Shown here: positions 8,605 to 16,983 of the stretch, piece by piece
Position numbering within the stretch: the stretch's first letter is position 1
Layout: each line of letters begins with the position of its first letter
Source of the DNA: Thermosphaera sp.
GTDB taxonomy: Archaea > Thermoproteota > Thermoprotei_A > Sulfolobales > Desulfurococcaceae
DNA length: 64,000 nt
NCBI GenBank assembly: GCA_038827615.1
Contig: JAWBNK010000001.1
Coordinates: 868,290-932,289 of the forward strand
Direction: 5' to 3'
Position numbers and translations under genes: made by a program
Notes under the pieces: model-generated
What the model was told of the DNA's origin: nothing
Database searches by the model: none
Seen by the model: the letters and a program-made list of their open reading frames with translations, nothing else

Positions 8605-9240
8605 TTGATCCAAGACAAGCCAATAATACTCATTGAACACTTAGAGAGCGAACTTAGCCCCTGGTTGTTCCTGGAATATCGCCACTCTTCACTAATATAT
8701 GGTAAGGAGTTTCTACTTATCTCGAATCTTCCAAGGAGGTATCATCGTTTGATAAGCAAATACGCAATGGTCAGCGAGAAAAGCGTAAAGAAATTAATAA
8801 AAGAAGGTGAAATAAATGGGAGATGTGCCATAATCCTAGACCCAAAGAGCCCCCGTAAACTTGATTTCAACAATGTAATAAAGGCGAAGTATATAATTGT
8901 AGGTGGAATATTGGGCGAACATCCTCCGAGAGGAAGAACTTTTGAACTAATAACTAGGGAGTTGGAAGGAGTTGAATCTTTCAACATAGGATCGGGCCAA
9001 TTCAGTATTGATGGGACAGTTTTTTATCTACAGTATTTATTGAGCCATAGGGGAGATGAAGATTTTAAATACATTGATGGCGTGACTATCGATGACCCTC
9101 AACTAGGAGGTCGAACCATATATCTCCCATACAGGTACCCTTTAATCGATGGAGAACCCCTTTTACCCCCTGGCTTAAAGTATTACTTGATAAACGGAAG
9201 GCTCCCAGAAGAATTATGGAAAGAAATAAGGGATCCTTAG
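8605..9240 (+). CDS. SFM1-like SPOUT methyltransferase
   Basis: A 211-residue protein with the signature GGILGEHPPRGRT at residues 100-112. This glycine/proline knot segment is shared by archaeal SPOUT proteins and yeast Sfm1, which methylates an arginine of ribosomal protein S3. The archaeal substrate is not known to me; RNA or ribosomal protein are both possible. The start is TTG with GGGAG about eight bases before it. It is convergent with the small membrane-protein gene, nine bases away. Confidence 0.85.
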   Translation: MIQDKPIILIEHLESELSPWLFLEYRHSSLIYGKEFLLISNLPRRYHRLISKYAMVSEKSVKKLIKEGEINGRCAIILDPKSPRKLDFNNVIKAKYIIVGGILGEHPPRGRTFELITRELEGVESFNIGSGQFSIDGTVFYLQYLLSHRGDEDFKYIDGVTIDDPQLGGRTIYLPYRYPLIDGEPLLPPGLKYYLINGRLPEELWKEIRDP

Positions 9241-9249
9241 TGATGACGG

Positions 9250-9537
9250 TTATATCAAGGGACTTATCTCATTTAAAATAAACGAAGTCAAGAGCCATGA
9301 AGCATAGTAAGTTGATATTCCTCTAAGGTAAAGATTAAATGACTTTACAGGTCTCACGAATTTGTACACTAAGATTATGGTGACAGCATACAATACAGCT
9401 GCTCCTGTCCATGCTATCATGTTTAAGTCCTTTACCGGGATGAGTCTTAGTGATCCCAATAGGTATATCAAGGTGCCGTAAAATAGGCCGAATCCTAATC
9501 TCATTAATACTATCTTGTCCTCGCCAGCTATCTGCAT
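9250..9537 (-). CDS. Small membrane protein, about three transmembrane segments
   Basis: A 95-residue hydrophobic protein with likely membrane helices near residues 12-30, 38-57 and 75-93. The short polar loops contain RLIPVKDL and KFVRPVKSF. No family recognised. ATG 9537 is supported by GGAGGACAAACC. It is transcribed away from the NFACT gene, and the two share a divergent promoter containing a 12-base perfect inverted repeat. Shared regulation with the NFACT gene is an inference. Confidence 0.65.
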   Translation of the reverse strand: MQIAGEDKIVLMRLGFGLFYGTLIYLLGSLRLIPVKDLNMIAWTGAAVLYAVTIILVYKFVRPVKSFNLYLRGISTYYASWLLTSFILNEISPLI

Positions 9538-9546
9538 GGTTTGTCC

Positions 9547-9595
9547 TCCCTGAAGAATTATTAAAGGTTAAGATTTTATAGTGATTCTTCAGGGA
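9547..9595. promoter_or_regulatory. 12-base perfect inverted repeat in a divergent promoter
   Basis: TCCCTGAAGAAT (9547-9558) and ATTCTTCAGGGA (9584-9595) are exact reverse complements separated by 25 bases. Each arm lies between a TATA-like element (TTTAATAA facing left, TTTTATAG facing right) and the presumed transcription start of one of the two divergent genes. That is a typical archaeal repressor position. A transcript hairpin is an alternative reading. Confidence 0.5.
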
Positions 9596-9602
9596 CTGAG
9601 TT

Positions 9603-11597
9603 GTGCTTAAGAAATCGATGGATATCCTGGACACATATTCTTGGGTATGCAGTAATTCTAGAAGGCTGGTAAATTGCTATGTTGACAACGTGTATTTCTC
9701 GAAAAGTAAATGGCTTCTAAAACTCAGGTGCAAGGATGAGGGCACAGTGCTCCTCCATATACAACCGGGAGTTAGAATCAATTCATCTCCTATGGAACCA
9801 GCTGAGAAGACGATAGACAATTTTGCCAGGTTCTTAAGAAGCAGGATAAGAGATGGTAGAATAGGAGCCCTCTCGATGCCCAAGTGGGAGAGGATCATAG
9901 AGTTCATAGTCGAAAGGCGTGGAGAGAGGGTGAGGAACCTTATTGAACTTCTCCCAAGGGGACTATGGGTAGTCTCTGATGAAAACTACAGGATAATGTA
10001 TGCAAGCAAAATAGTAGAATATAAAGACAGGGAGATCAGACCAGGAGTCGAATACACGTATCCACCGTTGAAGGGTGTTCCCCCTTCAAGTGATTCGCTC
10101 ATTCCATCTATTCTAAGCGGAAAGGACCTGGTCCGTTCGATGGTTTTCAACTGGGGGTTGCCCGGGCATATCGCTGAGGAAATTCTATATCGCTCCGGAT
10201 TACTTGGACATAAGACTGCTGACCCGAAAACTATCCCTCCAAGCGACTTGGAACTTTTAGCTAACCGATATAGGGAGGTTGTTAAAGAGGCTGAGCAGGG
10301 CAAGGGTTATCTGATATTCGAGGGAGAGAACATACACTCGTTTACTGCTTACAAACCCTTAATCTTTATCGAAAAATACGAGCTCAGCGTTAAGGAGTTG
10401 AAAAGCATCGATGAAGCCATTGACACATATTTCACGCGCGTAGAAGCTACATTGGAATTACTGCAAAAAGAGGTTGAAATGAAAAAAACCTTGGACGGGT
10501 TAAACGAGAAGTTGCTGAAACAACAGGATATTATTTCTAAACACGAAGGTAAACTAAACGAAGTAATCAACAAATTATCGCTAATCTACGATAATTATCA
10601 AACCCTAGAGGAGTTATTGGATTGCGCTAAAAAAGTTCGAGACGAGAAGGGTTGGGAGTATGTAAAGGAGAGTTGTAAAGGCATCGTCAACGTGGTGAAA
10701 GATAAGGGAGAAGTCGAGGTATTGTTGAATGGGTCGAGAGTTGCTCTTTCACTTAGAGCACCACTGGAAAAACAAGTTATTGAACTTGAAAAAACCAAGG
10801 GAGAGCTAAAGAAAAAGATAGAGACTGCCCTAAAAATTCTTGAAGAAATACGTTCAGAGTATGACAGAGTAAAGGTCGAGCTCGACAGAGCCTCATCATT
10901 TCAACTTCTATATTACAGACCTAAATCCTGGTACGAGAAATTCCACTGGCTCATTACTAGGAACGGATTTCTAACGATAGGAGGACGTGATGCTTCCCAG
11001 AACGAGATGGTGGTGAAAAAGTATCTGAAAGAAAACGATATTTTTCTACACGCTGACATCCACGGGGGTTCTGCAGCCGTTCTGTTCACCGATGGTAAAG
11101 AGCCGAGCCTGGAAGACATTCGAGATGCCGCGTTGATACCGGCTTGCTACTCTAAAGCGTGGAAAAGCGGTGTGGGATTCATAGAGGTTTTCTGGACTAG
11201 AGGCTCAAACGTCTCTCTATCCCCTCCACCCGGCGAATATCTCCCGAAAGGAAGCATAATGGTGTATGGGAAAAAGAATTATGTAAAAATCCCGCTGAAA
11301 ATGGGAATAGGCTTAGATATAGCTTGCGACGACACATATGGAAGCTACTACTTGCTTTTCATACTTCCAGAAGACTTGGTAAAAGATAAATCCCTAGTCT
11401 ACGCAGTCTTAGAGCCGGGCGACGAACCTGTTCACGAAATTGCCGAGGAGATCGCTGAGGGGTTCAGCAATATGTTAAGTAAAAAATACGGGTTCAAACC
11501 CCCAATAAATCCCAAAGAAGTAGAGGTTTTAATTCCCGGAAAATCCGTCTTAAGGATGATCAACTACGGCGAGAAAACGCTAGATTGTAAGGAATAA
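9603..11597 (+). CDS. NFACT/Rqc2-like ribosome quality-control protein
   Basis: A 664-residue homologue of RqcH/Rqc2 (NFACT family), which binds nascent-chain-blocked large subunits and can recruit tRNA to add C-terminal tails. An NFACT-N-like domain occupies about residues 1-250. A long coiled-coil of about 180 residues follows (KELKSIDEAIDTYFTRVE onward). Then comes the NFACT-R (DUF814) domain with KYLKENDIFLHADIHGGSAA. The usual WxH variant of this motif reads FLHADIHG here. The start is GTG at 9603, with an in-frame ATG at 9618. It precedes the MAT gene on the same strand by about 65 bases. Confidence 0.88.
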   Translation: MLKKSMDILDTYSWVCSNSRRLVNCYVDNVYFSKSKWLLKLRCKDEGTVLLHIQPGVRINSSPMEPAEKTIDNFARFLRSRIRDGRIGALSMPKWERIIEFIVERRGERVRNLIELLPRGLWVVSDENYRIMYASKIVEYKDREIRPGVEYTYPPLKGVPPSSDSLIPSILSGKDLVRSMVFNWGLPGHIAEEILYRSGLLGHKTADPKTIPPSDLELLANRYREVVKEAEQGKGYLIFEGENIHSFTAYKPLIFIEKYELSVKELKSIDEAIDTYFTRVEATLELLQKEVEMKKTLDGLNEKLLKQQDIISKHEGKLNEVINKLSLIYDNYQTLEELLDCAKKVRDEKGWEYVKESCKGIVNVVKDKGEVEVLLNGSRVALSLRAPLEKQVIELEKTKGELKKKIETALKILEEIRSEYDRVKVELDRASSFQLLYYRPKSWYEKFHWLITRNGFLTIGGRDASQNEMVVKKYLKENDIFLHADIHGGSAAVLFTDGKEPSLEDIRDAALIPACYSKAWKSGVGFIEVFWTRGSNVSLSPPPGEYLPKGSIMVYGKKNYVKIPLKMGIGLDIACDDTYGSYYLLFILPEDLVKDKSLVYAVLEPGDEPVHEIAEEIAEGFSNMLSKKYGFKPPINPKEVEVLIPGKSVLRMINYGEKTLDCKE

Positions 11598-11662
11598 TTT
11601 AAAATTTAATGTTTCATAAACCATTTATTAGTTTTGGACTTAAACGCGTTGAGGGAGACAAT

Positions 11663-12895
11663 ATGGAGAGAAATGTGGAAGTAGAATTATTGAAAATGCA
11701 GAGTGTAAGACAAATGAAAGTAGAGCTGGTTGAGAGAAAGGGGCTTGGCCACCCAGATTACATTGCCGACTCCGCCAGTGAAGTGGCTTCAAAAGCCTTG
11801 TCCAAGTATTATTTGAAAAATTTTGGCACGATCTTGCATCATAATCTTGATAAAACATTGCTTGTTGGGGGACAATCATCTCCAAAATTTGGCGGAGGCG
11901 ATTTATTAGAACCTATTTACATCATCGTTGCTGGAAGAGCAACTACTGAGGTCAAGACCGACAGCGGTGTCGAGAAAATCCCCTTTGGAAAAATCATTGT
12001 GGAAGCTGTTAAAGAGTGGATCAAGACCAACTTCAGGTTCCTTGATCCCGAGAGGCACGTCATTGTAGACTACATGGTTAGAAAGGGAAGCACCGATCTC
12101 GTTACTGTCTTCGAAGCCGGCAAGAAGGCTATTCCACTCGCCAATGATACGAGCATTGGCGTTGGATACGCCCCCCTTACCACCCTTGAAAAACTCGTGT
12201 ACGAAACAGAGAGAATGCTTAACTCACGGGAATTTAAAGCAAGACATCCCCCAGTAGGGGAAGATATTAAGGTCATGGGTTTGAGACGCGATAAAAACAT
12301 AGTGTTGACAATAGCCGCCGCAATAATCGATTCTCAAGTAAGGGATATTGGCGACTATATCAATGTCAAAGATCATATAAAGGAGGCTGTTTTAGACCTC
12401 GCTGCTAGGATATCTCCTGACTACAATGTTAAAGTATACGTAAACACTGCTGATTTACCAGATAAGGGAAGCGTCTATCTAACTGTAACCGGGACATCCG
12501 CGGAACACGGCGATGATGGAGCAACAGGTCGCGGAAACCGAGCCAACGGTTTGATACCTCCTATGAGGCCTATAAGTCTAGAAGCAACTGCAGGCAAGAA
12601 CCCGGTGAACCATGTTGGAAAGATATACAATGTAGTAGCACGTACGATAGCCGAGAGAGTTTATAATCAATACGGAGACATTTTCAGCGATGTATACGTG
12701 GAGATATTGAGCCAAATCGGAAAACCCATAGACAAGCCCCTAGTGGCGAGCGTTAAATTAATCCCGCTAGACTTAAACATGAGCCAGGTGCCATCCCACG
12801 TTTTCAACGAAATACAGGCACTGGTCAACGAAGAATTGGAGAGCATCGTAAAGGTTACAGAGCTCGTCTTAAACGATAAGGTCTCGCTATATTAA
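11663..12895 (+). CDS. mat: Archaeal S-adenosylmethionine synthetase
   Basis: Makes SAM from methionine and ATP. It is the divergent archaeal MAT, recognised by [20 protein letters not shown] near the N-terminus, the glycine-rich [17 protein letters not shown] segment and [16 protein letters not shown] in the second half. The ATG at 11663 gives the usual length of about 410 residues and has GAGGGAG five bases upstream. An upstream in-frame ATG at 11609 would add an atypical 18 residues. SAM supply serves the several methyltransferases and the radical SAM protein encoded in the window. Confidence 0.96.
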   Translation: MERNVEVELLKMQSVRQMKVELVERKGLGHPDYIADSASEVASKALSKYYLKNFGTILHHNLDKTLLVGGQSSPKFGGGDLLEPIYIIVAGRATTEVKTDSGVEKIPFGKIIVEAVKEWIKTNFRFLDPERHVIVDYMVRKGSTDLVTVFEAGKKAIPLANDTSIGVGYAPLTTLEKLVYETERMLNSREFKARHPPVGEDIKVMGLRRDKNIVLTIAAAIIDSQVRDIGDYINVKDHIKEAVLDLAARISPDYNVKVYVNTADLPDKGSVYLTVTGTSAEHGDDGATGRGNRANGLIPPMRPISLEATAGKNPVNHVGKIYNVVARTIAERVYNQYGDIFSDVYVEILSQIGKPIDKPLVASVKLIPLDLNMSQVPSHVFNEIQALVNEELESIVKVTELVLNDKVSLY

Positions 12896-12933
12896 CGGGG
12901 TTCGGGTTTCACGTTGGCCGATGTGATTCGTTA

Positions 12934-13494
12934 TCAACCTTTGGCTTCATAGAGCCCGGGCCACCTTTCTTCGGTCCCACGTCCTCTCCATCCCCACCCG
13001 GTTAGGGATACCCCCGACCCACAGCTCACTCTCGAATAGTTCGGATGCACGACTATGGGGAACCCCCATCCGGTGTATTTGAAGTAGTTGTTGAGGGATG
13101 CTAGGTTCTGTCCATCCATTTCGAGACCTCGCCTCGCGCGCTTGAACACCCTGACCACTCTATTCCACTGAGGCATGTTCACGTCTGCGAAATTCTTGAT
13201 TTCAAAAGGCATATCATTGTAGGGGATCTTCCATACGAATTGATACGTTCCCCAGTCCACGGGCTTAGAGGGGAAAACAACGCGTGCTCCCTTAAACCCA
13301 GTTTTAATTACGAATGTGTTGGCCCCATGCTCGCCGCCGTTGTGCTTAGCGAAGACAGTGGCCTCCGAATCCGCGTCGGCCGGGTTGTCTTCACTATCAA
13401 AATCAGAGCTGAGACGTTCACGGAGCGTCTTCTCAACCACGGGAATAGTTAAGCCAGGCTCCGTGATGAAGTCACTCCCATGTATATGTTCCAC
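12934..13494 (-). CDS. Orphan GC-rich hypothetical protein
   Basis: An open frame of 186 codons from GTG 13494, with a stop codon five codons upstream and a tandem TGA TAA end. Composition is visibly richer in G/C than the neighbours, and the protein is rich in aromatics, Asn and Gly (TGWGFPIVVHPNY, VSLTGWGWRGRG). No signal peptide, membrane segment or catalytic motif is recognised. The aromatic, strand-like pattern could suit a beta-sandwich or lectin-like fold, but that is speculation. It sits between MAT and the HdrA-N-like gene, next to a transposase remnant, so it may be horizontally acquired or a fragment of a longer gene. Confidence 0.5.
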   Translation of the reverse strand: MEHIHGSDFITEPGLTIPVVEKTLRERLSSDFDSEDNPADADSEATVFAKHNGGEHGANTFVIKTGFKGARVVFPSKPVDWGTYQFVWKIPYNDMPFEIKNFADVNMPQWNRVVRVFKRARRGLEMDGQNLASLNNYFKYTGWGFPIVVHPNYSRVSCGSGVSLTGWGWRGRGTEERWPGLYEAKG

Positions 13495-13705
13495 TTCCCC
13501 AGCGACCTAGTAGATTTAACATTTGCAGACGGGTAGGTGATCAAGCCACATAGCCAAAAACCCTTATTCAAAGATCGTATCACAATAGCGTTAATGATAG
13601 CTGGTTTGGTCATTAGGAGCAGAGGAAGCTATTCCAAAAATCAACCTTAGATAGAGTGCTATAAGGATTATATATGAGTAGTAAGATGTATTTTATTAGG
13701 CGATA

Positions 13706-14059
13706 ATGCTTATGAAGGGTTTAATCGTTTGTGTCTGTCAAGGCACGTGTCCATCGTTCCATAAGATGAATGTGTTTGAAGTAGTCAACTATTTCAGAAG
13801 AAATAAGAAGGTTGACTTCGCAGCGATTCACCCTCAACTCTGCGCAACCGACGGTGATAACTTCTGGAGGGCGTTGTTGAGTGGTAATTGGGATGGAAAG
13901 ATTGTGGTGGCCGGTTGCGACCCAGCAATGCAGCGGAAGATGTTTGGATGGGTTTTCCGAGAGTTGGGTTTCGATGAGTCCAAGTTTAGAGGTGTTGAAA
14001 TAAGGAATATGAGTACTGAGGAGGCCATCAAGGCTATTGAGGAAGCTCTGAATGCATGA
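13706..14059 (+). CDS. Stand-alone HdrA N-terminal-like cysteine protein
   Basis: A 117-residue protein resembling the isolated N-terminal domain of heterodisulfide reductase subunit A. It shows VCVCQGTC (Cys 9, 11, 15), HPQLCATDGDNFWRALLSG (Cys 46) and IVVAGCDPAMQRKMF (Cys 71). In HdrA these segments surround an extra Fe-S cluster site, and the FAD domain follows; here no FAD-binding domain is encoded. ATG 13706 has AGGCGAT upstream; ATG 13712 is an alternative. The stop overlaps the ferredoxin start (ATGA). A redox relay role with that ferredoxin is inferred, not shown. Confidence 0.7.
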   Translation: MLMKGLIVCVCQGTCPSFHKMNVFEVVNYFRRNKKVDFAAIHPQLCATDGDNFWRALLSGNWDGKIVVAGCDPAMQRKMFGWVFRELGFDESKFRGVEIRNMSTEEAIKAIEEALNA

Positions 14060-14277
14060 GGTGTTTAGGTTTGACGAAGAACTGGTATCCAGTAATAAAC
14101 TATGAGAAGTGCGTCGGATGCCTAACATGCTATAACTTCTGCCCGCACGGGGTATACGATCTAGGCGCTGACGGGAAGCCGGTGGTGGTTAAACCGGATA
14201 ACTGCGTTGAGCTGTGCAGGGGTTGCCAGAAGATCTGCCCATCATCAGCGATCAAGTATTTTGGAGACGAAGACTAA
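14056..14277 (+). CDS. Two-cluster [4Fe-4S] ferredoxin-like protein
   Basis: A 73-residue protein with two cluster motifs. One is CVGCLTCYNFC (Cys 19, 22, 25, 29), followed by the PHG variant of the usual CP. The other uses Cys 50, 54, 57 and 61 with a CX3CX2CX3C spacing that is wider than usual at its first gap. Translationally coupled by ATGA overlap to the HdrA-N-like gene, so the two proteins probably act together in electron transfer. No other subunits (HdrB/C, oxidoreductase) are next to them. Confidence 0.88.
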   Translation: MRCLGLTKNWYPVINYEKCVGCLTCYNFCPHGVYDLGADGKPVVVKPDNCVELCRGCQKICPSSAIKYFGDED

Positions 14278-14338
14278 GGATTTTCAACCCTTTAATTCTT
14301 TCACAGCATCTTTAAGCCTGGTTAGGTGTAATAGGTAG

Positions 14339-14461
14339 ATAGGTGTTCCTCAGATTGTTGAATATGTTCAGGGAGCTCCTTCCTGGATGTGGTGTAGAGA
14401 TCTCCCGAGCATTAACCCTGCCTTAAATCCACCGCCTTTCCTGAGAATGGAAATAGGTTGA
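14339..14461 (+). other. Short open segment beside the IS607 remnant, identity unclear
   Basis: Within the 258-base gap after the ferredoxin, 40 codons are open between TAG and TGA. They read as a Pro/Trp-rich peptide (GAPSWMWCRDLPSINPALNP) that looks coding-like but has no start codon. Given the neighbouring recombinase remnant it could be the tail of a lost accessory gene such as TnpB. I cannot confirm that from sequence alone. The rest of the gap shows nothing recognisable. Confidence 0.2.
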
Positions 14462-14535
14462 AGTAGTATTATAAGATGGTTTTAAAGGGTTCCCCTTTTA
14501 GACTTTATCTAAGCAATTCTGATAACGCCTTCAAC

Positions 14536-14910
14536 TTAGTATATAACATACGGACACACTGTGAGCGAGGTCTCTCTAGACACTTTCTTGTATCCTTTTC
14601 TATCCTCGTTGAGACCGCTACCAATGTCCGTGACGACCTCGTACTTCTCTACGTTGTTCTGTTTAGCCCACTCCTCGAGGACCTTCACTTGTCTCTCGAG
14701 ATCGTCCTTCTGCGTATGAGAGGAGGTACGAGCGTAGAGGATAACGGTCTTCGGTTTAACGATACCCATAAGCTTCTCAACGTCCTCCTCCCTGAACCTC
14801 CACTTACCGCTTTCGAGAACAACTGGTTTAATCCAACCTCTCTTAACGTACTCTCTCAGAGTAGTGTAGCTGATACCGAGCCTCTCGCAAACCTCCCTTG
14901 GTCGAAGCAC
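14536..14910 (-). pseudogene. Truncated IS607-family serine recombinase (TnpA remnant)
   Basis: The N-terminus has a MerR-type helix-turn-helix (LRPREVCERLGISYTTLREYV), and the serine recombinase core follows with VILYARTSSHTQKDDLERQ (the YARxSS nucleophile motif) and DIGSGLNEDRKGYKK. After about residue 109 the sequence leaves the family pattern and stops 15 residues later, so roughly the last third of the catalytic domain is missing. No intact tnpB adjoins it. The start (GTG 14910) has no good ribosome-binding site. This is the only mobile-element trace in the window. Confidence 0.8.
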
Positions 14911-14981
14911 CTACATCTCAACGAATAAAATGATACCAACCCGTACGAACCTGCGTGAAAACCAAAACAGTTGCGTAGGCA

Positions 14982-16913
14982 TTATTTCAAAATACCCCTC
15001 GATTTTTGGTACTCTTCGATAAGTCTTCTTATCTTTGCACGTGTCTCTAGATAATTTAATTGATCAATATCTTTCCAAATCATGCTAGATTGTTTTTCAA
15101 CATCTTTATTCACGACTACGTGTTCTCCTAGATCGAGTATGACTTGAGCGTTGATAATCGGCACTCTAATCGTCTTGTAATCAACGGTTGAATCCCCAGA
15201 TGTGACGATGTATCCTTTAATGGTTTTGATTAGCTCAACTAACTCTGGGCTTAAATGTTCTATGCTCGGGGTGTAAACACACTTAGTTTTTCTAATCTTC
15301 TCCCTATCTACCTCGCTGAGAACACTCTTTCCGGATTCATTAATTTTAGGTATTAAAATATATTCACCCTCTCCGATCTTCAAGATTATTTCCATCAATC
15401 TTTTTCGTTCCTCTTCCAAATCATTTATTCTTACTCTGGACTCCTCTAGTTTTCTCTTCAAATAAGCTATGTTCTCCTCTAAAACGGAAATCTTTCTTTC
15501 GTATTTATCATCAAAGGTTTTTCTATTTTTCAGAAGCCTTATCTCTACCTCAAGGATTCTTAATAAATCTTCTTTCTCCTCCAACTCTTTTGAAAGCTTA
15601 TTTACCATTGCTTCCAGGACTCTTATTCTTTCCTTGTAAATTGGTTTTTCCACGGCCTCCTGTTTCGCAAATGTTTTCTCATCATGTGTAATTGTGCTAG
15701 GTGATTTTTGCATTCTTTTCTTATAAATTTCCTCTAGCACATCAGATAGCGTTCTTCCCTTAATGATCTCTGAGATAACCTGATAAACATCGACTCCATC
15801 TATGTGTTTTATTTTGGACTTTACTTCGAGAATAGTGTTCTTGTAGTGTCCATAGGCTTTCAAAGCAGCTGCCAAGGCATCTCTGGTGTGTGAATCCTCG
15901 ATTTCGAAGCCGTGTGTCGTCCTAACTTCATGAATAACCTCGTTTTTCTCCGTGATGGAGATATCATGGTCTGGGGAGTATATTATTGCTCCCAAGAGTG
16001 AGGCGATTTTTCTAACGAGTTCAGGAGGGTTGGATACGTCGGTTGCAACGATCAGTATCTTCCCATAGCTGGATACTGTTGAGACGATCTCATACCTATC
16101 TACGGTTCTCCAACTTTTCGCGAAAACGGGGTTGCCATCAAGATCTACTAACGCCACTCCTATGGTCATCCCAGGGTCTATTCCCATTATCAAAGGCTTC
16201 GTTGAAGTGTTACTTAATACTCTATGTGACTGTTTAAAGGGCTTAACTATTATCTTTACATTTTTATATCGGATAGGCTTAACTAATCCGTGAAGCCTTT
16301 CCCGTGGAGCATATACTATGAAAACGCTTTTCTCCAAACCCCCGCGCGTTTTCTTAACCATCATGTCGTATTCAAAATTGTTGTCGTCAAGTATCTTTTT
16401 TATTTCCTTAGTGGCTTGAAGAATGCCCGCATTTATGCTTCGTTTATATCTCTCTTGACTCATGCCTCCCTGAGAGACGCTTCTACCCTTAGTTATCACA
16501 ATCCTTGTTTTATCGGTGAATACTTGAATTTCCGAACCATAGCCTTTCAAAGCTGCTATTGCATTCAAGTATGCCGTGTTTAGAGGTGTTAACTCAACTC
16601 TTTCTTTAAACAACTCTTTCGAAATCTCTCTTATGCTTGTAAACTCTGAACCCTGACGCGTGACTTGAACGATCCTACAGTTATAAGGAATTAATTCTAC
16701 CAGCTTATCCAACTCGTCGAGACTGCTCACCAACTCGAAAACATTGTCGACCGCTATGACGTCCACATGGTATTCTATCACTAGTCGTAAAAGCTTGTAT
16801 AGTGGTACATCTTCATAGGAGGCTATTAACTCTCCATCCTTAATGATCACGACTGAATACTTGGCTTCCCGTGAGGACATGGGTGAGCAACCGGGTTGTA
16901 TATCAACGCCCAT
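14982..16913 (-). CDS. DUF460 protein with RNase H-like fold and coiled-coil
   Basis: A 643-residue conserved archaeal protein. The N-terminal region is followed by an RNase H/RuvC-like segment, MGIDPGMTIGVALVDLDG (near residue 245), and a later ThrHisGly-Phe-Glu-Ile-Glu-Asp-SHTRDALAAA stretch whose acidic residues would complete a two-metal site. A coiled-coil of over 120 residues (about 420-530) and a C-terminal domain complete it. The family is predicted to be a nuclease or resolvase-like enzyme but is not characterised to my knowledge. A TATA-like TCTTAAAAG lies upstream. It is encoded alone, with RIO2 downstream on the same strand. Confidence 0.85.
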   Translation of the reverse strand: MGVDIQPGCSPMSSREAKYSVVIIKDGELIASYEDVPLYKLLRLVIEYHVDVIAVDNVFELVSSLDELDKLVELIPYNCRIVQVTRQGSEFTSIREISKELFKERVELTPLNTAYLNAIAALKGYGSEIQVFTDKTRIVITKGRSVSQGGMSQERYKRSINAGILQATKEIKKILDDNNFEYDMMVKKTRGGLEKSVFIVYAPRERLHGLVKPIRYKNVKIIVKPFKQSHRVLSNTSTKPLIMGIDPGMTIGVALVDLDGNPVFAKSWRTVDRYEIVSTVSSYGKILIVATDVSNPPELVRKIASLLGAIIYSPDHDISITEKNEVIHEVRTTHGFEIEDSHTRDALAAALKAYGHYKNTILEVKSKIKHIDGVDVYQVISEIIKGRTLSDVLEEIYKKRMQKSPSTITHDEKTFAKQEAVEKPIYKERIRVLEAMVNKLSKELEEKEDLLRILEVEIRLLKNRKTFDDKYERKISVLEENIAYLKRKLEESRVRINDLEEERKRLMEIILKIGEGEYILIPKINESGKSVLSEVDREKIRKTKCVYTPSIEHLSPELVELIKTIKGYIVTSGDSTVDYKTIRVPIINAQVILDLGEHVVVNKDVEKQSSMIWKDIDQLNYLETRAKIRRLIEEYQKSRGILK

Positions 16914-16983
16914 TACCGTGGTGATACAAACCCACCTTTTAAGACATTATTATATGACACGGAGCCACGAGTTATTATAATGT

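Noticed and set aside
13240-13452. Plus-strand frame opposite the GC-rich orphan gene
   Set aside because: Shorter than the minus-strand frame, has no ribosome-binding site and is best explained as a shadow of the GC-rich sequence.
14476-14928. 150-codon plus-strand frame over the recombinase remnant
   Set aside because: The minus strand shows a clear serine recombinase; the plus frame has no recognisable features.
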